64,000 bases of DNA from Pontimicrobium sp. SW4 (lineage in GTDB: Bacteria > Bacteroidota > Bacteroidia > Flavobacteriales > Flavobacteriaceae): assembly GCF_039954625.1 (NCBI RefSeq), contig NZ_CP157199.1, positions 2,790,001-2,854,000 of the forward strand, read 5' to 3'. The notes below the pieces were generated by a model. That model made no database searches, was not told the origin of the DNA, and saw nothing but the letters and a program-made list of their open reading frames with translations. Positions 17,501 to 26,371 of this stretch are shown here, in pieces. The position numbers were made by a program, and so were the translations under genes. How positions within the stretch are numbered: the first letter of the stretch is position 1; each line of letters opens with the position of its first letter.

Positions 17501-18785
17501 GCTTTCTTGCATTTTCTAACTTTCCATAATCAAACCCTTCATTAACTCCTGATACTAAAATACCAGATTCTACCGTTGCAATATCTCTAATAGCATTGGT
17601 TATTTGTGAACCTCCACCACCAATATTAGTAGGGTCGTAAGCATTGTTTGCATTGTTAGGATATGCATTTGGTCCAGCAGTTATATTTACCGCAGATCCA
17701 ACTTTAGCTGGATTAGACTCCCCTAAATCTTGCAATGCTACAATATTTCTTACATCGTCTGTTTGATTTGAACGATTGGTCACCCAAACCTCAACTCTAG
17801 TAATTTGAATACGTGAATTTATATGAGGATAGGTTTCTAATGCAGTATCATAATTATCTCTAAAGTATTGCGCTAAGAAAAAGTGTCTATTCTCATCGTA
17901 ATCCAATCCAAAAAACTCAAAATCTTGTAAGGTTCCACCTCCTTGTGCAACCACAGTTCTTGTTTGTGATTTTTGTTCAGAGAAAATTCCTGTAATGGTT
18001 GTTTTTCCAAATTGTAATTGTGTTTTTACACCAAATAAACTTTGTGCACCAGTAATAAGTGAGCTATTTAATGGCATACTCACGTTACCTACTTCAATTT
18101 TTTGAATAATGTCATCTTCGGTAGGCGTGTATTCTAATTTTATTAAGTTTTGAAAATCAAAACTTGATTGTGTATCGTAATTTGCAGTTACTTGTAGCCT
18201 TGTACCAACCTTACCAAGTAAACTTAGTTCGATTCGTTGGTCAAAATCAAAAGTGAAATTACTCCTATTTCTTGGGGAAAATGATGGGTTATCTTGTTTT
18301 GTATATAAAATCCCTAAATCCATTTCTACCGAACCTTGAGGAATCACTTCAATGGTACTTCCTCCAAAAACCGATTCAAAAAAATCGGAATCGACATATA
18401 ACTCAGGAATTAAATTTTTTTTGGCATCTTCTAAACCTGCTTTCTTACCATCGTAAGCATCTATTTTTTCTTTGTAATAATTACGCAAATTTTCTTGAGC
18501 CACAAGTTTCCTATACTCTTCTGGCGTTAGAATAATTGGATAATTAATGTTTATCTTTCCTAAGCTTTGATTGAAAATATATCTATCGGTTAAAGGGTCA
18601 TAGGTATACTTAGATACAATACTATCTGGATTAGGTAATAATAAATTATTAAACGAAAAAGTGGTGCTTGTAGAATCTCTAACTGTAGTTTGTTGCGCAA
18701 AAGAGGCAATATACAAAAGCAACATCATGCTGGTTAGCATGAATGTTCTAGTAGATTTATAAAAATTAATGTTGGCGGCTTTCAA
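11589..18785 (-). CDS. sprA: SprA, type IX secretion outer-membrane translocon
   Basis: A 2398-residue protein with a signal peptide (about 15-31, ending SFAQ) and long stretches of amphipathic beta strands to the C-terminal aromatic end (LTLRYNFGN). Its size, the N-terminal YRKLVAQENLRNYYKEKIDAYDG region and the repeated YEGTQ/DDFEGTQNAIDL-type segments match SprA/Sov. In Flavobacterium johnsoniae SprA forms a 36-strand barrel through which T9SS cargo crosses the outer membrane, and it is needed for gliding. The frame is intact over 7.2 kb. It starts five bases after the ruvA stop, so translation is probably coupled. Cargo with type A and B signals is encoded later in this window. Confidence 0.95.
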   Translation of the reverse strand: MKAANINFYKSTRTFMLTSMMLLLYIASFAQQTTVRDSTSTTFSFNNLLLPNPDSIVSKYTYDPLTDRYIFNQSLGKININYPIILTPEEYRKLVAQENLRNYYKEKIDAYDGKKAGLEDAKKNLIPELYVDSDFFESVFGGSTIEVIPQGSVEMDLGILYTKQDNPSFSPRNRSNFTFDFDQRIELSLLGKVGTRLQVTANYDTQSSFDFQNLIKLEYTPTEDDIIQKIEVGNVSMPLNSSLITGAQSLFGVKTQLQFGKTTITGIFSEQKSQTRTVVAQGGGTLQDFEFFGLDYDENRHFFLAQYFRDNYDTALETYPHINSRIQITRVEVWVTNRSNQTDDVRNIVALQDLGESNPAKVGSAVNITAGPNAYPNNANNAYDPTNIGGGGSQITNAIRDIATVESGILVSGVNEGFDYGKLENARKLQEGSEFTLNTQLGYVSLNQRLQNDEILAVAYQFTVGDQVYQVGEFANDGVTATDVTTVGTNTVVTNNSLILKMLKSTVTSVDQPIWDLMMKNIYNTGAFNLEREDFKLNIFYTESSPVNFITPVDGTPFPTPAPTEDALQETPLLRVFNLDKLNYNNDPQFNGDGFFDFVPGITVIQQNGKIIFTNVEPFGKYLFDILDIDNNPSDNEADYNDPAQFNPNQAKYVYDKLYKSTKTAALEDGEKNKFQIKGRYKAGGGGGIPIGAFNVPRGSVKVTAGGRVLVEGVDYTVNYQIGTVQILDPALQASNTPIQVSVENNAVFGQQTKRFTGINVEHQFNENFVLGATFLNLNERPITQKANYGTEPINNSIFGINGNFSTEVPFLTRLANKLPNIDTDVQSNLSIRGEFAYLLPGAPKGSDFQGEATTYVDDFEGTQNAIDLLSPISWSLSSRPKELGQSYVEGPEDDNGIQNGFDRALLNWYFIDPVFYGGQRPSGISDDDMSNLYTRRIFIDEIFPQQDIVQGQPTVINSLDLAYYPSERGPYNFQPGAEDGILDNPQDSWAGITRQLTSTDFEQANVEYIEFWLQDPFLDNLTNPGGKLTLNLGNISEDILKDGRKQYENGLPENGDISSLPQTVWGSVTPQNQALIYAFSTLGQQRTNQDVGFDGYDDAEEGIAFPAFSSLEDPANDNYTYFLNTTGDVFERYKKYNGLQGNSPDTFTQTNRGSTTQPDVEDINRDNTMNTIDSYFEYELDITPSGLANINNTLIRDRKQVTVTLPNGDSEQVRWYQFRIPLTAYTNQIGGITDFRSIRFMRMYLSEFSENTVLRFGSLDLVRSDWRRYQQSLDDDPNNDSDGTEFNVGIIGIQENDGSYVSPPGVEREQLNNNNTLQRQNEQSLVVNTCKLEPEDSRAVYKNINVDMRQYKKLRMFIHAEEGAALGLQDGDAVGFIRMGNDFTQNYYQIEIPLAVSATGSTSESEVWKPENEINLPIEVLAKIKALGISAGTLGNLEPTFYNVIDGVLDETDVAEFSPYTIGQQRVAIKGNPNFGDIRTLMVGIKNSHTQLESIDVCTEVWFNELRLSDMDNEGGWAAIASMDSNIADFMDVSATGRRSTTGFGTIEQGPNQRSREDVKQYDVVTNVNLGQLLPKKWGVQIPFNYGQSEEIVTPEYDQQYKDVKLQDRLDAAATSSERETIRQQSEDYTKRQSINFIGIRKQRTGEAKPKFYDVENLTLNYSYNQVEHRDFEIENSLNQNVRVGANYNFSFDPIKIEPFKKNDSLFKGKYWKILKDFNFNLLPSSITVNTDFIRQFNKQKFRDLDLGGSNIGIEELYRRNYTFDFQYNINYNLTDALSLNFSASNNNIVRNYFVDDNLNGAQDPTKEVWDGFFDVGDPNRQFQQLGINYELPLNKIPALDFLRATYAYTGDFLWQKGSDLYGNLTINGSTYDLGNSVSNASSHTLNTTLDMNRLYRYVGLTRKNTGSRSAKGVPPGGQPTGAQPVTPKKNGLTNAAIDLLTSIKRIQVNYTQRNGTFLPGYMETPGFIGTLKPTFGFTFGSQRDIRYLAAKNGWLTVFPEFNQQYTEEESKILDFSAALEPMQDLKIDLTGGRTYNENLTESFNAIDGDNDGFSDGYNPLIRNSFGNYNISTSMIKTAFASSDENGSETFDNFRANRLEIAQRLAIKAGVDINNPANLDAEGYPLGFGKNNQAVLLPAFLSAYTGKDAGKVSLGAFRDIPIPNWTLKYTGLMKLPWFKKQFKRFSITHGYNSVYTINQFRSNLDYNAFDPNTDYASQNPNVLDQSGNYKNKTLFSAVALTEMFSPLIKVDFEMKNSMKILAEIKKDRRLFLSFDNNLLTEIKGSEYVFGLGFRIKDVKINSKLAGPRNVIKSDLNMKADVSIRENKTIIRYLDLENNQVTAGQTVWGLKYTADYAFSKNLTGIFYFDYTFSEYAISTAFPQTSIRSGLTLRYNFGN

Positions 18786-18790
18786 ATCAA

Positions 18791-19372
18791 TTATAATTTT
18801 TTTAAGGCTTCTTTTATAATAGTTTCGACACTTGCTTCTTGGTCACTAGAAACAATTTTATCTATAACACGTTCAGACTGCTTCTTGGTAAAACCAAGAA
18901 CTTCTAATGCTGATAACGCTTCATCTTTATTAGTATTGTTTTGGAATGTAATTCCTTCATCAATATCGTAGGCTTTTAAAACTTTATCCTTTAACTCTAT
19001 TACAACACGTTGTGCTGTTTTAAGTCCAATACCTTTAACCGATTGGATTAAAGCCACATCTTCAAGCGCAATAGCTTCCCTAACTTGTTTTGGTGTTAAG
19101 GACGATAACATGGTTCGTGCCGTACTTGTTCCAATACCGCTTACAGAAATAAGCAGTCTAAAAATTTGTCTTTCACCAAGCGATGAAAACCCATATAATG
19201 TATGTGAATCTTCTTTTACTTGAAGATGCGTATACAACTTTAAATGTTCTTGATTAGGTATTTGAGAATATGTATGTAAAGATATATTTAGCATATAGCC
19301 AACACCATTACAATCAATCACAACATCTGTAGGATTTTTTTCAACAAGTTTACCTTGTATATGCGTAATCAT
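18791..19372 (-). CDS. ruvA: Holliday junction branch migration protein RuvA
   Basis: A 193-residue RuvA, the tetrameric Holliday-junction-binding subunit that loads RuvB. It has the N-terminal OB domain (MITHIQGKLVEKNPTDVVIDCNGVGY), two helix-hairpin-helix motifs (ISVSGIGTSTARTML at about 80-95; SVKGIGLKTAQRVVIEL at about 113-128) and the C-terminal RuvB-binding three-helix domain (EALSALEVLGFTKKQ). It is upstream of sprA in one unit and has a -7 box in front. ruvB is not adjacent but lies 3.4 kb away on the same strand, past maeB and queG. Confidence 0.96.
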   Translation of the reverse strand: MITHIQGKLVEKNPTDVVIDCNGVGYMLNISLHTYSQIPNQEHLKLYTHLQVKEDSHTLYGFSSLGERQIFRLLISVSGIGTSTARTMLSSLTPKQVREAIALEDVALIQSVKGIGLKTAQRVVIELKDKVLKAYDIDEGITFQNNTNKDEALSALEVLGFTKKQSERVIDKIVSSDQEASVETIIKEALKKL

Positions 19373-19393
19373 AGATTTGGTTTAGTTACGCAT

Positions 19394-19401
19394 CAAATGT
19401 A
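19394..19401 (-). promoter_or_regulatory. -7 box for ruvA-sprA
   Basis: Minus-strand TACATTTG fits TAnnTTTG exactly, 21 bases before the ruvA start. I see no TTG at the expected -33 distance. Confidence 0.5.
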
Positions 19402-19451
19402 ATAAAATAATTATACATTATAACGACATAATCTAACCGCAAACCCTAGTT

Positions 19452-21728
19452 TTACGCTCTTTTTTGCTTTTTTTGAGCATCAATAACAGCAATTGCAGCC
19501 ATATTCACTATTTCATCGACACTTGCATCAAGCTGTAAAATATGTGCTGGTTTCTTTAATCCCATCATAATGGGTCCAATGTTCTCTGCTTTATTCAGCT
19601 CCTTTAAAAGTTTATAAGTAATGTTTGCTGAGTCTAAATTAGGAAATATCAAGGTGTTAACTTTTCTACCAGCTAATTTTGAAAATGGAAAAATATCTTG
19701 TCGCATTTCATTATTAAGTGCAAAGTCAGTTTGAAATTCACCATCAACAATTAAACTTGGATAAAAACGGTGCAAATAAGACACTGCTTGTCTTACTTTT
19801 GATGCTCTTTCGTTATCGGAAGACCCAAAGTTAGAATAAGAAATCATTGCCATAACTGGCTCTAATCCAAACATTTTTACTGTTGTGGCTGTCATTTGGG
19901 CAATTTTAGCTAAGTCTTTTGAGGTGGGGTCTATATTTATAGAAGTATCACTTAAAAACAAAGGGCCTCTCTGAGTCATTAACACATTTGTTGTTGCTAT
20001 TCTGGTAGCGCCTTTATCTAAACCAATTAATTCTAGCATTGGTTTTACAACAGTTGGATAATTTCTAGAAAAACCTGAAATAAGGGCATCAGCATCTCCT
20101 TCATTTACCATCATTGCTGCATAGTAATTACGCTCACGCATTAATTTTTTAGCAGTATGAAGTGTAATTCCACGTCGTTTGCGTTGATCCCAATAAATTT
20201 CAGCATAGGCATTTTTTGTACCTTCCTGTTCATCAGATTTTGGATCTATAATAGTCACTTCAGCATCAAATTCAATCTCTTCTTTTAATTTTTCAATTTT
20301 ATCACGACGACCTAATAAAATTGGAATAGCGATCCCTTCTTCATGAACTATTTGTGCTGCTTTTAAAACAGTTAATTGATCTGCTTCAGCAAAAACAACA
20401 CGTTTAGGGTTTAATTTAGCACGACTATGTAATAAACGTACCAACTTATTATCACCACCTAATCGTTGCAATAAATGTTCTTCATATTTATCCCAATCTT
20501 CAATTGGTTCAGTAGCTACTCCACTATCCATTGCAGCTTTGGCAACTGCAGGAGGAACCACACCTATTAATCTTGGATCAAACGGTTTTGGAATAATATA
20601 ATCTCTACCAAAAGTTAAACGTGTTTCTCCATAAGCTACATTTACCTGTTCTGGTACTGGTTCTTTTGCTAAATCTGCCAAAGCAATAACCGCAGCTTTC
20701 TTCATTTCTTCGTTAATCGAAGTAGATCTAACATCTAAAGCGCCTCTAAAAATAAAAGGAAACCCAAGTACATTATTTACCTGATTAGGATGATCACTTC
20801 TTCCAGTTGCCATAATAATATCGTCTCTAGTATCTATGGCCAGTTGATAGGCAATTTCAGGATCAGGGTTTGCCATAGCAAAAACTATTGGGTCTTTCGC
20901 CATAGTTTTAAGCATCTCAGGTGATACGATATCCGACGTAGACAATCCAATAAACACATCTGCATTTTTCATGGCATCATCAAGTGTACTAATATCTCTT
21001 AAAGTAGCAAACTCTGCTTTTTGTGATGTTAAGCTATCTCTATCTTTCCTAATAACGCCTTTACTATCTAGCATGACAATATTTTCACGTTTGGCTCCGA
21101 AAGATTGATATAATCGTGTGCAAGAAATTGCAGCAGCTCCAGCGCCACTTATAACTATATTGATATCTTCAATATTTTTCTCAATGATTTCCAGAGCATT
21201 CAATAAGGCTGCAGCTGATATAATTGCTGTCCCATGTTGATCATCATGCATTACAGGAATATTGAGTTCTTCTTTTAAACGTCTTTCTATTTCAAAAGCT
21301 TCAGGAGCTTTAATATCTTCAAGGTTAATACCTCCAAAAGTTGGTGCTATATTTTTCACAGTTTGAATAAACTCTTCAACATTTTCTGTATCAACCTCAA
21401 TATCAAACACATCTATATCAGCAAATATTTTAAAGAGCAGCCCTTTACCTTCCATCACTGGTTTAGATGCTTCCGGACCAATATTTCCTAAGCCTAAAAC
21501 AGCAGTTCCGTTTGAAATTACAGCAACTAAATTTCCTTTTGCTGTATATTTATAAGCATTCGCTTTGTCTTTTTCAATTTCTAAACAAGGTTCGGCTACT
21601 CCAGGTGAATACGCTAAGGATAAATCTCTTTGTGTGGCGTACCTTTTGGTTGGTACTACTTTAATTTTTCCAGGGATTGGTTTTGCGTGATATATTAAAG
21701 CTTCTCTTCGTTTACTTTCCTTGCTCAT
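19452..21728 (-). CDS. maeB: NADP-dependent malic enzyme with phosphotransacetylase-like domain
   Basis: A 758-residue MaeB-type malic enzyme that decarboxylates malate to pyruvate with NAD(P). The N-terminal part (about 1-430) holds the malic domain with YSPGVAEPC, the MHDDQHGTA metal-site motif and the nucleotide-binding [12 protein letters not shown] stretch. The C-terminal part (about 430-758) resembles phosphate acetyltransferase but in this family it is regulatory (acetyl-CoA binding) rather than catalytic. Full-length. It stands alone between ruvA and queG with its own -7 box in the 53-base gap before it. It feeds pyruvate and NADPH metabolism. Confidence 0.95.
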   Translation of the reverse strand: MSKESKRREALIYHAKPIPGKIKVVPTKRYATQRDLSLAYSPGVAEPCLEIEKDKANAYKYTAKGNLVAVISNGTAVLGLGNIGPEASKPVMEGKGLLFKIFADIDVFDIEVDTENVEEFIQTVKNIAPTFGGINLEDIKAPEAFEIERRLKEELNIPVMHDDQHGTAIISAAALLNALEIIEKNIEDINIVISGAGAAAISCTRLYQSFGAKRENIVMLDSKGVIRKDRDSLTSQKAEFATLRDISTLDDAMKNADVFIGLSTSDIVSPEMLKTMAKDPIVFAMANPDPEIAYQLAIDTRDDIIMATGRSDHPNQVNNVLGFPFIFRGALDVRSTSINEEMKKAAVIALADLAKEPVPEQVNVAYGETRLTFGRDYIIPKPFDPRLIGVVPPAVAKAAMDSGVATEPIEDWDKYEEHLLQRLGGDNKLVRLLHSRAKLNPKRVVFAEADQLTVLKAAQIVHEEGIAIPILLGRRDKIEKLKEEIEFDAEVTIIDPKSDEQEGTKNAYAEIYWDQRKRRGITLHTAKKLMRERNYYAAMMVNEGDADALISGFSRNYPTVVKPMLELIGLDKGATRIATTNVLMTQRGPLFLSDTSINIDPTSKDLAKIAQMTATTVKMFGLEPVMAMISYSNFGSSDNERASKVRQAVSYLHRFYPSLIVDGEFQTDFALNNEMRQDIFPFSKLAGRKVNTLIFPNLDSANITYKLLKELNKAENIGPIMMGLKKPAHILQLDASVDEIVNMAAIAVIDAQKKQKRA

Positions 21729-21753
21729 ATTATAGTTAGTTGCTATGAACTGG

Positions 21754-21761
21754 CAAAGGTA
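21754..21761 (-). promoter_or_regulatory. -7 box for maeB
   Basis: Minus-strand TACCTTTG is an exact TAnnTTTG match, 26 bases before the maeB start. A -33 TTG is not evident. Confidence 0.45.
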
Positions 21762-21781
21762 CGATGTAGAAATTAATAGCC

Positions 21782-22708
21782 CTAATCTTTTAAAAATTTA
21801 ATATTTCTAGTTAGTCCCGAATATTTTGTACGCTTTACTGCAGATTTTTGAAATACTTTATTGAAAGTGTCTTGAGTAATTTCTTCCCAATCTTTTTTGG
21901 TCATATCGAGTAGTTCTGGATGCGGATTAAAAAGCGGTTCGTTATGTGGTTTTGAAAAACGATTCCAAGGACACACATCTTGACAGACATCGCAACCAAA
22001 CATCCAATCATCAAATTGTCCTTTAAATTCTGAAGGTATATTTTCTTTAAGTTCAATGGTAAAATAAGAAATACATTTACTTCCATCAACCACATAAGGC
22101 TCTGTAATTGCTTGTGTAGGACAAGCATCAATACAGGCAGTACAAGTACCACAATGATCAGTAACAGGAGTATCGTACTCTAATTCTAAATCGATAATCA
22201 ACTCAGCAATAAAATAGAAAGAGCCTACTTGTTGCGTTAGTAAATTACTATGTTTACCAATCCAACCTAAACCTGATTTTGCTGCCCAAGCTTTATCTAA
22301 TACAGGAGCAGAATCAACAAATGCACGTCCATCAACTTCGCCAATTTCATCTTGAATAAAATGTAAAAGCGATTTCAGTTTATCTTTAATCACAAAATGG
22401 TAATCTGTTCCGTATGCATATTTACTAATTTTTGGAGCAGATGAATCTTTTTGAGTTCCAGAAGGAAAATAGTTTAATAATAAAGACACTACACTCTTAG
22501 AGTCATCAACTAGTTTTGTTGGGTCTAAACGTTTGTCAAAATGGTTTTCCATGTATTGCATTTGGCCATGCATATTATGGTTAAGCCACTTTTCTAATCG
22601 AGGAGCTTCTGTTTCTAAAAACTCAGCCTTACTAATACCACAAGACAAAAAACCGAGGCGTTTGGCTTCGGTTTTAATTAGTAAAGCATGTTCTTGTTTT
22701 GTAGTCAT
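21782..22708 (-). CDS. queG: epoxyqueuosine reductase
   Basis: A 308-residue cobalamin- and iron-sulfur-dependent reductase that makes queuosine from epoxyqueuosine in tRNA, the last step of queuosine synthesis. The N-terminal [11 protein letters not shown] segment, the cobalamin-site region [27 protein letters not shown], and two ferredoxin-type clusters ([12 protein letters not shown] and [11 protein letters not shown]) are all present. Length is normal. The start at 22708 follows a small palindromic repeat by eight bases. It lies 39 bases after ruvB and may be co-transcribed with it. Confidence 0.95.
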   Translation of the reverse strand: MTTKQEHALLIKTEAKRLGFLSCGISKAEFLETEAPRLEKWLNHNMHGQMQYMENHFDKRLDPTKLVDDSKSVVSLLLNYFPSGTQKDSSAPKISKYAYGTDYHFVIKDKLKSLLHFIQDEIGEVDGRAFVDSAPVLDKAWAAKSGLGWIGKHSNLLTQQVGSFYFIAELIIDLELEYDTPVTDHCGTCTACIDACPTQAITEPYVVDGSKCISYFTIELKENIPSEFKGQFDDWMFGCDVCQDVCPWNRFSKPHNEPLFNPHPELLDMTKKDWEEITQDTFNKVFQKSAVKRTKYSGLTRNIKFLKD

Positions 22709-22713
22709 ATTTT

Positions 22714-22741
22714 GAGATTCTGAAACAAGTTCAGAATGACG
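22714..22741. repeat. small palindromic intergenic repeat before queG
   Basis: ATTCTGAA (22717-22724), loop ACAAG, TTCAGAAT (22730-22737), followed by GACG. The GATTCTGAAACAAGTTCAGAATGACG style is a known dispersed form in Bacteroidota intergenic DNA (recalled). It fills the gap between ruvB stop and queG start. Confidence 0.65.
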
Positions 22742-22747
22742 TTCATA

Positions 22748-23770
22748 TTAAAATAAACCCCCTTGATTCCCACCTTTGATTTTTCCTAGATGTTTGTATG
22801 CCTGTTCGGTCACTTCACGACCACGAGGTGTACGCATTAAAAACCCTTGTTGAATTAAAAATGGTTCGTAAACTTCTTCAATAGTTTCAGCACTTTCGCT
22901 TACAGCAGTTGCTATGGTTGTAATACCAACTGGACCTCCCTTAAACTTATCGATTATTGTGGTTAGAATTTTATTATCCATTTCGTCCAAGCCATGAGCA
23001 TCTACATTCAAGGCTTGCAAACTGTACTTAGAAATCTCAATATCAATTTTCCCATTACCTTTAATTTGAGCAAAATCTCTAACACGCCTTAGTAAAGCAT
23101 TGGCAATTCTTGGTGTACCTCTACTTCTACCTGCAATTTCAATAGCTGCTTCCATAGAAATTGGTACTTTTAATATATGTGCGCTTCGCTGTACAATGGT
23201 TGACAATAGCTCTGTAGAGTAATATTGTAATCTGCTACTAATTCCAAAACGTGCTCGCATTGGTGCTGTTAGCAAACCTGAACGTGTTGTTGCACCAACT
23301 AAGGTAAAAGGGTTTAAATTTATTTGAACCGAGCGAGCATTAGGTCCAGTTTCAATCATGATGTCAATTTTAAAATCCTCCATGGCTGAATATAAATATT
23401 CTTCAACTATTGGGCTTAAACGATGGATTTCGTCAATAAACAATACATCTCGTTCTTCTAGATTCGTTAACAAGCCTGCTAAATCTCCTGGCTTGTCCAA
23501 AACTGGTCCAGAAGTTACTTTAATACTAACGTCTAGTTCGTTAGATAAAATATGTGCTAAAGTGGTTTTTCCTAACCCTGGAGGCCCATGAAACAGCGTA
23601 TGATCTAAAGCATCACCACGTAAATTAGAAGCTTGAACAAACACTTTTAGATTCTCTAATACTTGATCTTGTCCTGCAAAATCTTCAAAGGATAAAGGCC
23701 TTAATGCTCTTTCTATATCATGTTCTTCTGAAGAGAGATTCTCACTGGATGGATTAAGGTTTTCGTTCAT
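22748..23770 (-). CDS. ruvB: Holliday junction DNA helicase RuvB
   Basis: A 340-residue AAA+ motor that drives branch migration with RuvA. Visible motifs are [11 protein letters not shown], Walker [12 protein letters not shown] (about 61-71), Walker [10 protein letters not shown], the sensor region [17 protein letters not shown] with the arginine finger, and the C-terminal winged-helix domain ending [17 protein letters not shown]. Length is normal. The start codon is six bases after a palindromic hairpin, which would place the initiation region next to or within a stem. Downstream queG follows by 39 bases. Confidence 0.97.
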   Translation of the reverse strand: MNENLNPSSENLSSEEHDIERALRPLSFEDFAGQDQVLENLKVFVQASNLRGDALDHTLFHGPPGLGKTTLAHILSNELDVSIKVTSGPVLDKPGDLAGLLTNLEERDVLFIDEIHRLSPIVEEYLYSAMEDFKIDIMIETGPNARSVQINLNPFTLVGATTRSGLLTAPMRARFGISSRLQYYSTELLSTIVQRSAHILKVPISMEAAIEIAGRSRGTPRIANALLRRVRDFAQIKGNGKIDIEISKYSLQALNVDAHGLDEMDNKILTTIIDKFKGGPVGITTIATAVSESAETIEEVYEPFLIQQGFLMRTPRGREVTEQAYKHLGKIKGGNQGGLF

Positions 23771-23776
23771 GTTTAC

Positions 23777-23794
23777 TTCCCACGAAAGTGGGAA
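23777..23794. repeat. palindromic repeat abutting the ruvB start
   Basis: TTCCCAC, loop GAAA, GTGGGAA: a perfect seven-pair stem with a GNRA-type loop on the plus strand. On the minus strand it ends six bases before the ruvB ATG. A common flavobacterial TTCCCAC..GTGGGAA form (recalled). Confidence 0.65.
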
Positions 23795-23830
23795 TCTAAT
23801 TTTTAATTACTTATTCAGTTTTTAAAGTGG

Positions 23831-23850
23831 ATTCCTGCCTGCGCAGGAAT
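23831..23850. repeat. palindromic repeat, second element upstream of ruvB
   Basis: ATTCCTGC, loop CTGC, GCAGGAAT, followed by GACA. It is 36 bases beyond the first element and much more GC-rich than the surrounding DNA. Confidence 0.7.
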
Positions 23851-23926
23851 GACAACTCAATATCAAAAAAGAACCTATTAAATTCTTTTGTAAATATAAA
23901 GATACTCAAGCAAAATTCTATATAAA

Positions 23927-23955
23927 AAAAGCCTTTCTAAATTAGAAAGGCTTTT
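23927..23955 (-). terminator. terminator after the type A cargo gene
   Basis: Arms AAAAGCCTTTCTAA and TTAGAAAGGCTTTT around one base; on the minus strand it continues into a T-run. It is 68 bases after the stop at 24023. The core is shared with the terminator at 33648. Confidence 0.85.
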
Positions 23956-24022
23956 CAATATTATATCTCATCTTAAAAAAACATTTAAAATTTTTTTAAT
24001 ACTAACAAACTTGGTTTCTTTA

Positions 24023-26158
24023 TTATTTTTTAACGATAATTTTTGTTAAACTTCCTTGATTTGTTCTAACCTTTATAAAATATAGGCCACTATACACATT
24101 AGAAAAATTGATTTTTTTATTTATTAACGTTAATGTTCTTAATAGTTTTCCTGAAACATCATATACTTTTACATCTTCAACTTCAATACTACTTTCAATA
24201 TCTATATATAACTCATCAACTACTGGATTTGGATAAACATTAATTGATTTTTGTAAAAACTCATCATCAACGCTTAATGCTGATGTTATAAGCATCTTTA
24301 CAGTTCCATAACTTGTACCTTGGTTATTTATAGCATATGCCGCATAAGAATATTGCGTACTTGCAGCTAATCCAGTTATAGACTCACTAAAGGCTCCAAT
24401 ACCAGAAGCGTTATCATCTTTAGTTACTCCTATACCACCAATAGTTGGGTTATTATTTGTACTTGTTATAGCATATACAACGCCTCTTTCTGAAACAGTA
24501 TCTCCGCCATCTGAAGTGACATTTCCACCTATCGTTGCACTCGTTGTACTTATGTTTGATGCTGTTGTTGTTGTTACTATTGGCACGCTTGCACTAGCTC
24601 CAACTGCTTGAATACTAAAATGATAATTATATTCATGAATATCATCATTATTAATATGCAAAACTGCTGTTCGTGTACTTGCTACTCCTGAAGCAAAATC
24701 TATTGTAAATGTTGTACTACTACTCCCCGAAACACTTGTTGCAGGTTGTGTACTCACAGAAAAATCAGATGCATTTGTTCCAGAAATTGAAACAGCATTA
24801 GAGCCAAGAGTGAGTGTCCCAGAACCTGTGTTTTGTATTGTGAATGTTTTAGAAAGACTAGCACCAGTACCGAAATCTGTATAATCACTTGTGCTTGGTG
24901 AAGAATCACCTGATACAATATCAGTAGAATTTCCTTGTATATTTATTTCTGGATTTGTTGTTGAAGTGAGAGTAAAAACTTTTACATCCCCACGTTCATC
25001 TGTTACACCATTAACATTATCATCGTCAATAAAAACGCCTACAAACTTATCTGCATTAATACTAACAACTTGAAATTCATCTGCATTTCCAGAAATTAAT
25101 TCTGTTTCAGCCCCTAGTGTAAAATTATTGCCCAAAAGTGATGCCGTAAAATAATGTGATGTTGTTGTACTTTGACCGTTTATCCCAACAACAACTTCGG
25201 TAGAAGACAACGTGGTCATACTTAAATCTTCAATGGATTTACCAGAATAAAAATTCGTTTCCGAACCTGGAATAGTGAATGTAGTCCCTGATAAAGTTGC
25301 GTAAAATAATCGTCCTTCATCAGTACCACCATCATCTTCAAATATAACAGCTAAACTTGATTCTGTTAATGATGTTAAACCGATTGTACCTATAATACTC
25401 GTTGATTCAAATGATTGCGGCGTTCCCATCGTAATTGCGTTACTATTTACTGTACCTGCAACAAGCATGCCTTCACCACTTATTGCTCCATCATTCCATT
25501 CATAACCCATTGCAAATTTCATGTCAGACATTCTAACTAGACTCACATTAGATACATTTGATGCAACATTTACCTCGTTCCCCCAAGAAATAGTGTTGCC
25601 TGAAACTGTTCCTGTAAAAACTTTTAACGAGTCAGTTGCTATATTTGCTTCCATCGCAATAACAACTTGATTTTCAGTAAGTGCAACCATTTGTAATGAA
25701 CGTTGCCAACCAATATCGTACGCCGTATTTGAAAGCTGAGCAGAGGACGAAGCGGTAATGGTAGTTCCTGAAATTGTTAACATTTTATATTTATACACGT
25801 CTGGCGTCGCATTTTCTTCATATACAAACAACACTTTTTCAGATGAAAGAGTTACAATTTTCGCATAAATGATATTATCTGTAACCAATTCTAAAGCGGA
25901 TCCCCAACTTATCGTAGAGCCACTGATAGTACCCACGACAGCAAATCCATCACCAGTTGAACCACTAGATGCATTTTTATAATAAACTATAATTTTATCA
26001 TCACTCAATCGCTGCGCATTTGTTCCCCACGAAATCCCATTATTATATGTTTGTATCGAACCAGCAACAGGTGTTCGCTGAGCAAATAAATTGTTTATTG
26101 AAAAGACAGTAGTCAATAATAATATCTTTAAAAGATTATAGACGTATTTTTGATTCAT
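24023..26158 (-). CDS. secreted T9SS type A cargo with propeller-like repeats and choice-of-anchor D domain
   Basis: A 711-residue protein with a signal peptide (1-26, ending LFAQ). Residues about 30-410 contain about seven imperfect repeats of 50-55 residues with LS/LT-x-VVxxxE and G-x-IxWG elements, which suggests a beta-propeller. Residues about 420-530 form a choice-of-anchor D (Ig-like) domain with TDFGTGASLSKTFTIQNTGSG. Residues about 535-630 resemble a fibronectin-type segment. The end (about 640-711) is a type A sorting domain with VYPNPVVDELYI and a final KIIVKK. It is therefore exported by the T9SS. Its ligand is unknown. It stands alone with its own terminator. Confidence 0.85.
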   Translation of the reverse strand: MNQKYVYNLLKILLLTTVFSINNLFAQRTPVAGSIQTYNNGISWGTNAQRLSDDKIIVYYKNASSGSTGDGFAVVGTISGSTISWGSALELVTDNIIYAKIVTLSSEKVLFVYEENATPDVYKYKMLTISGTTITASSSAQLSNTAYDIGWQRSLQMVALTENQVVIAMEANIATDSLKVFTGTVSGNTISWGNEVNVASNVSNVSLVRMSDMKFAMGYEWNDGAISGEGMLVAGTVNSNAITMGTPQSFESTSIIGTIGLTSLTESSLAVIFEDDGGTDEGRLFYATLSGTTFTIPGSETNFYSGKSIEDLSMTTLSSTEVVVGINGQSTTTSHYFTASLLGNNFTLGAETELISGNADEFQVVSINADKFVGVFIDDDNVNGVTDERGDVKVFTLTSTTNPEINIQGNSTDIVSGDSSPSTSDYTDFGTGASLSKTFTIQNTGSGTLTLGSNAVSISGTNASDFSVSTQPATSVSGSSSTTFTIDFASGVASTRTAVLHINNDDIHEYNYHFSIQAVGASASVPIVTTTTASNISTTSATIGGNVTSDGGDTVSERGVVYAITSTNNNPTIGGIGVTKDDNASGIGAFSESITGLAASTQYSYAAYAINNQGTSYGTVKMLITSALSVDDEFLQKSINVYPNPVVDELYIDIESSIEVEDVKVYDVSGKLLRTLTLINKKINFSNVYSGLYFIKVRTNQGSLTKIIVKK

Positions 26159-26371
26159 TAGATTAATATGGTTTAAAATTTAAGGCAGCAATATAATATA
26201 TTTATAACAGCCAATCATTTCATTTCACGTTTTGGTTATTCTAATTTTTTTAACAACAAGAATTTCTAACGTTAAGTTTTCAAATAATGAATCTCTAGCG
26301 CTTCATTTATATAAAGATTGTCAATACTAATATCAAAAAAATAAGTTTAGATTATTGGCTGATTTATATAA

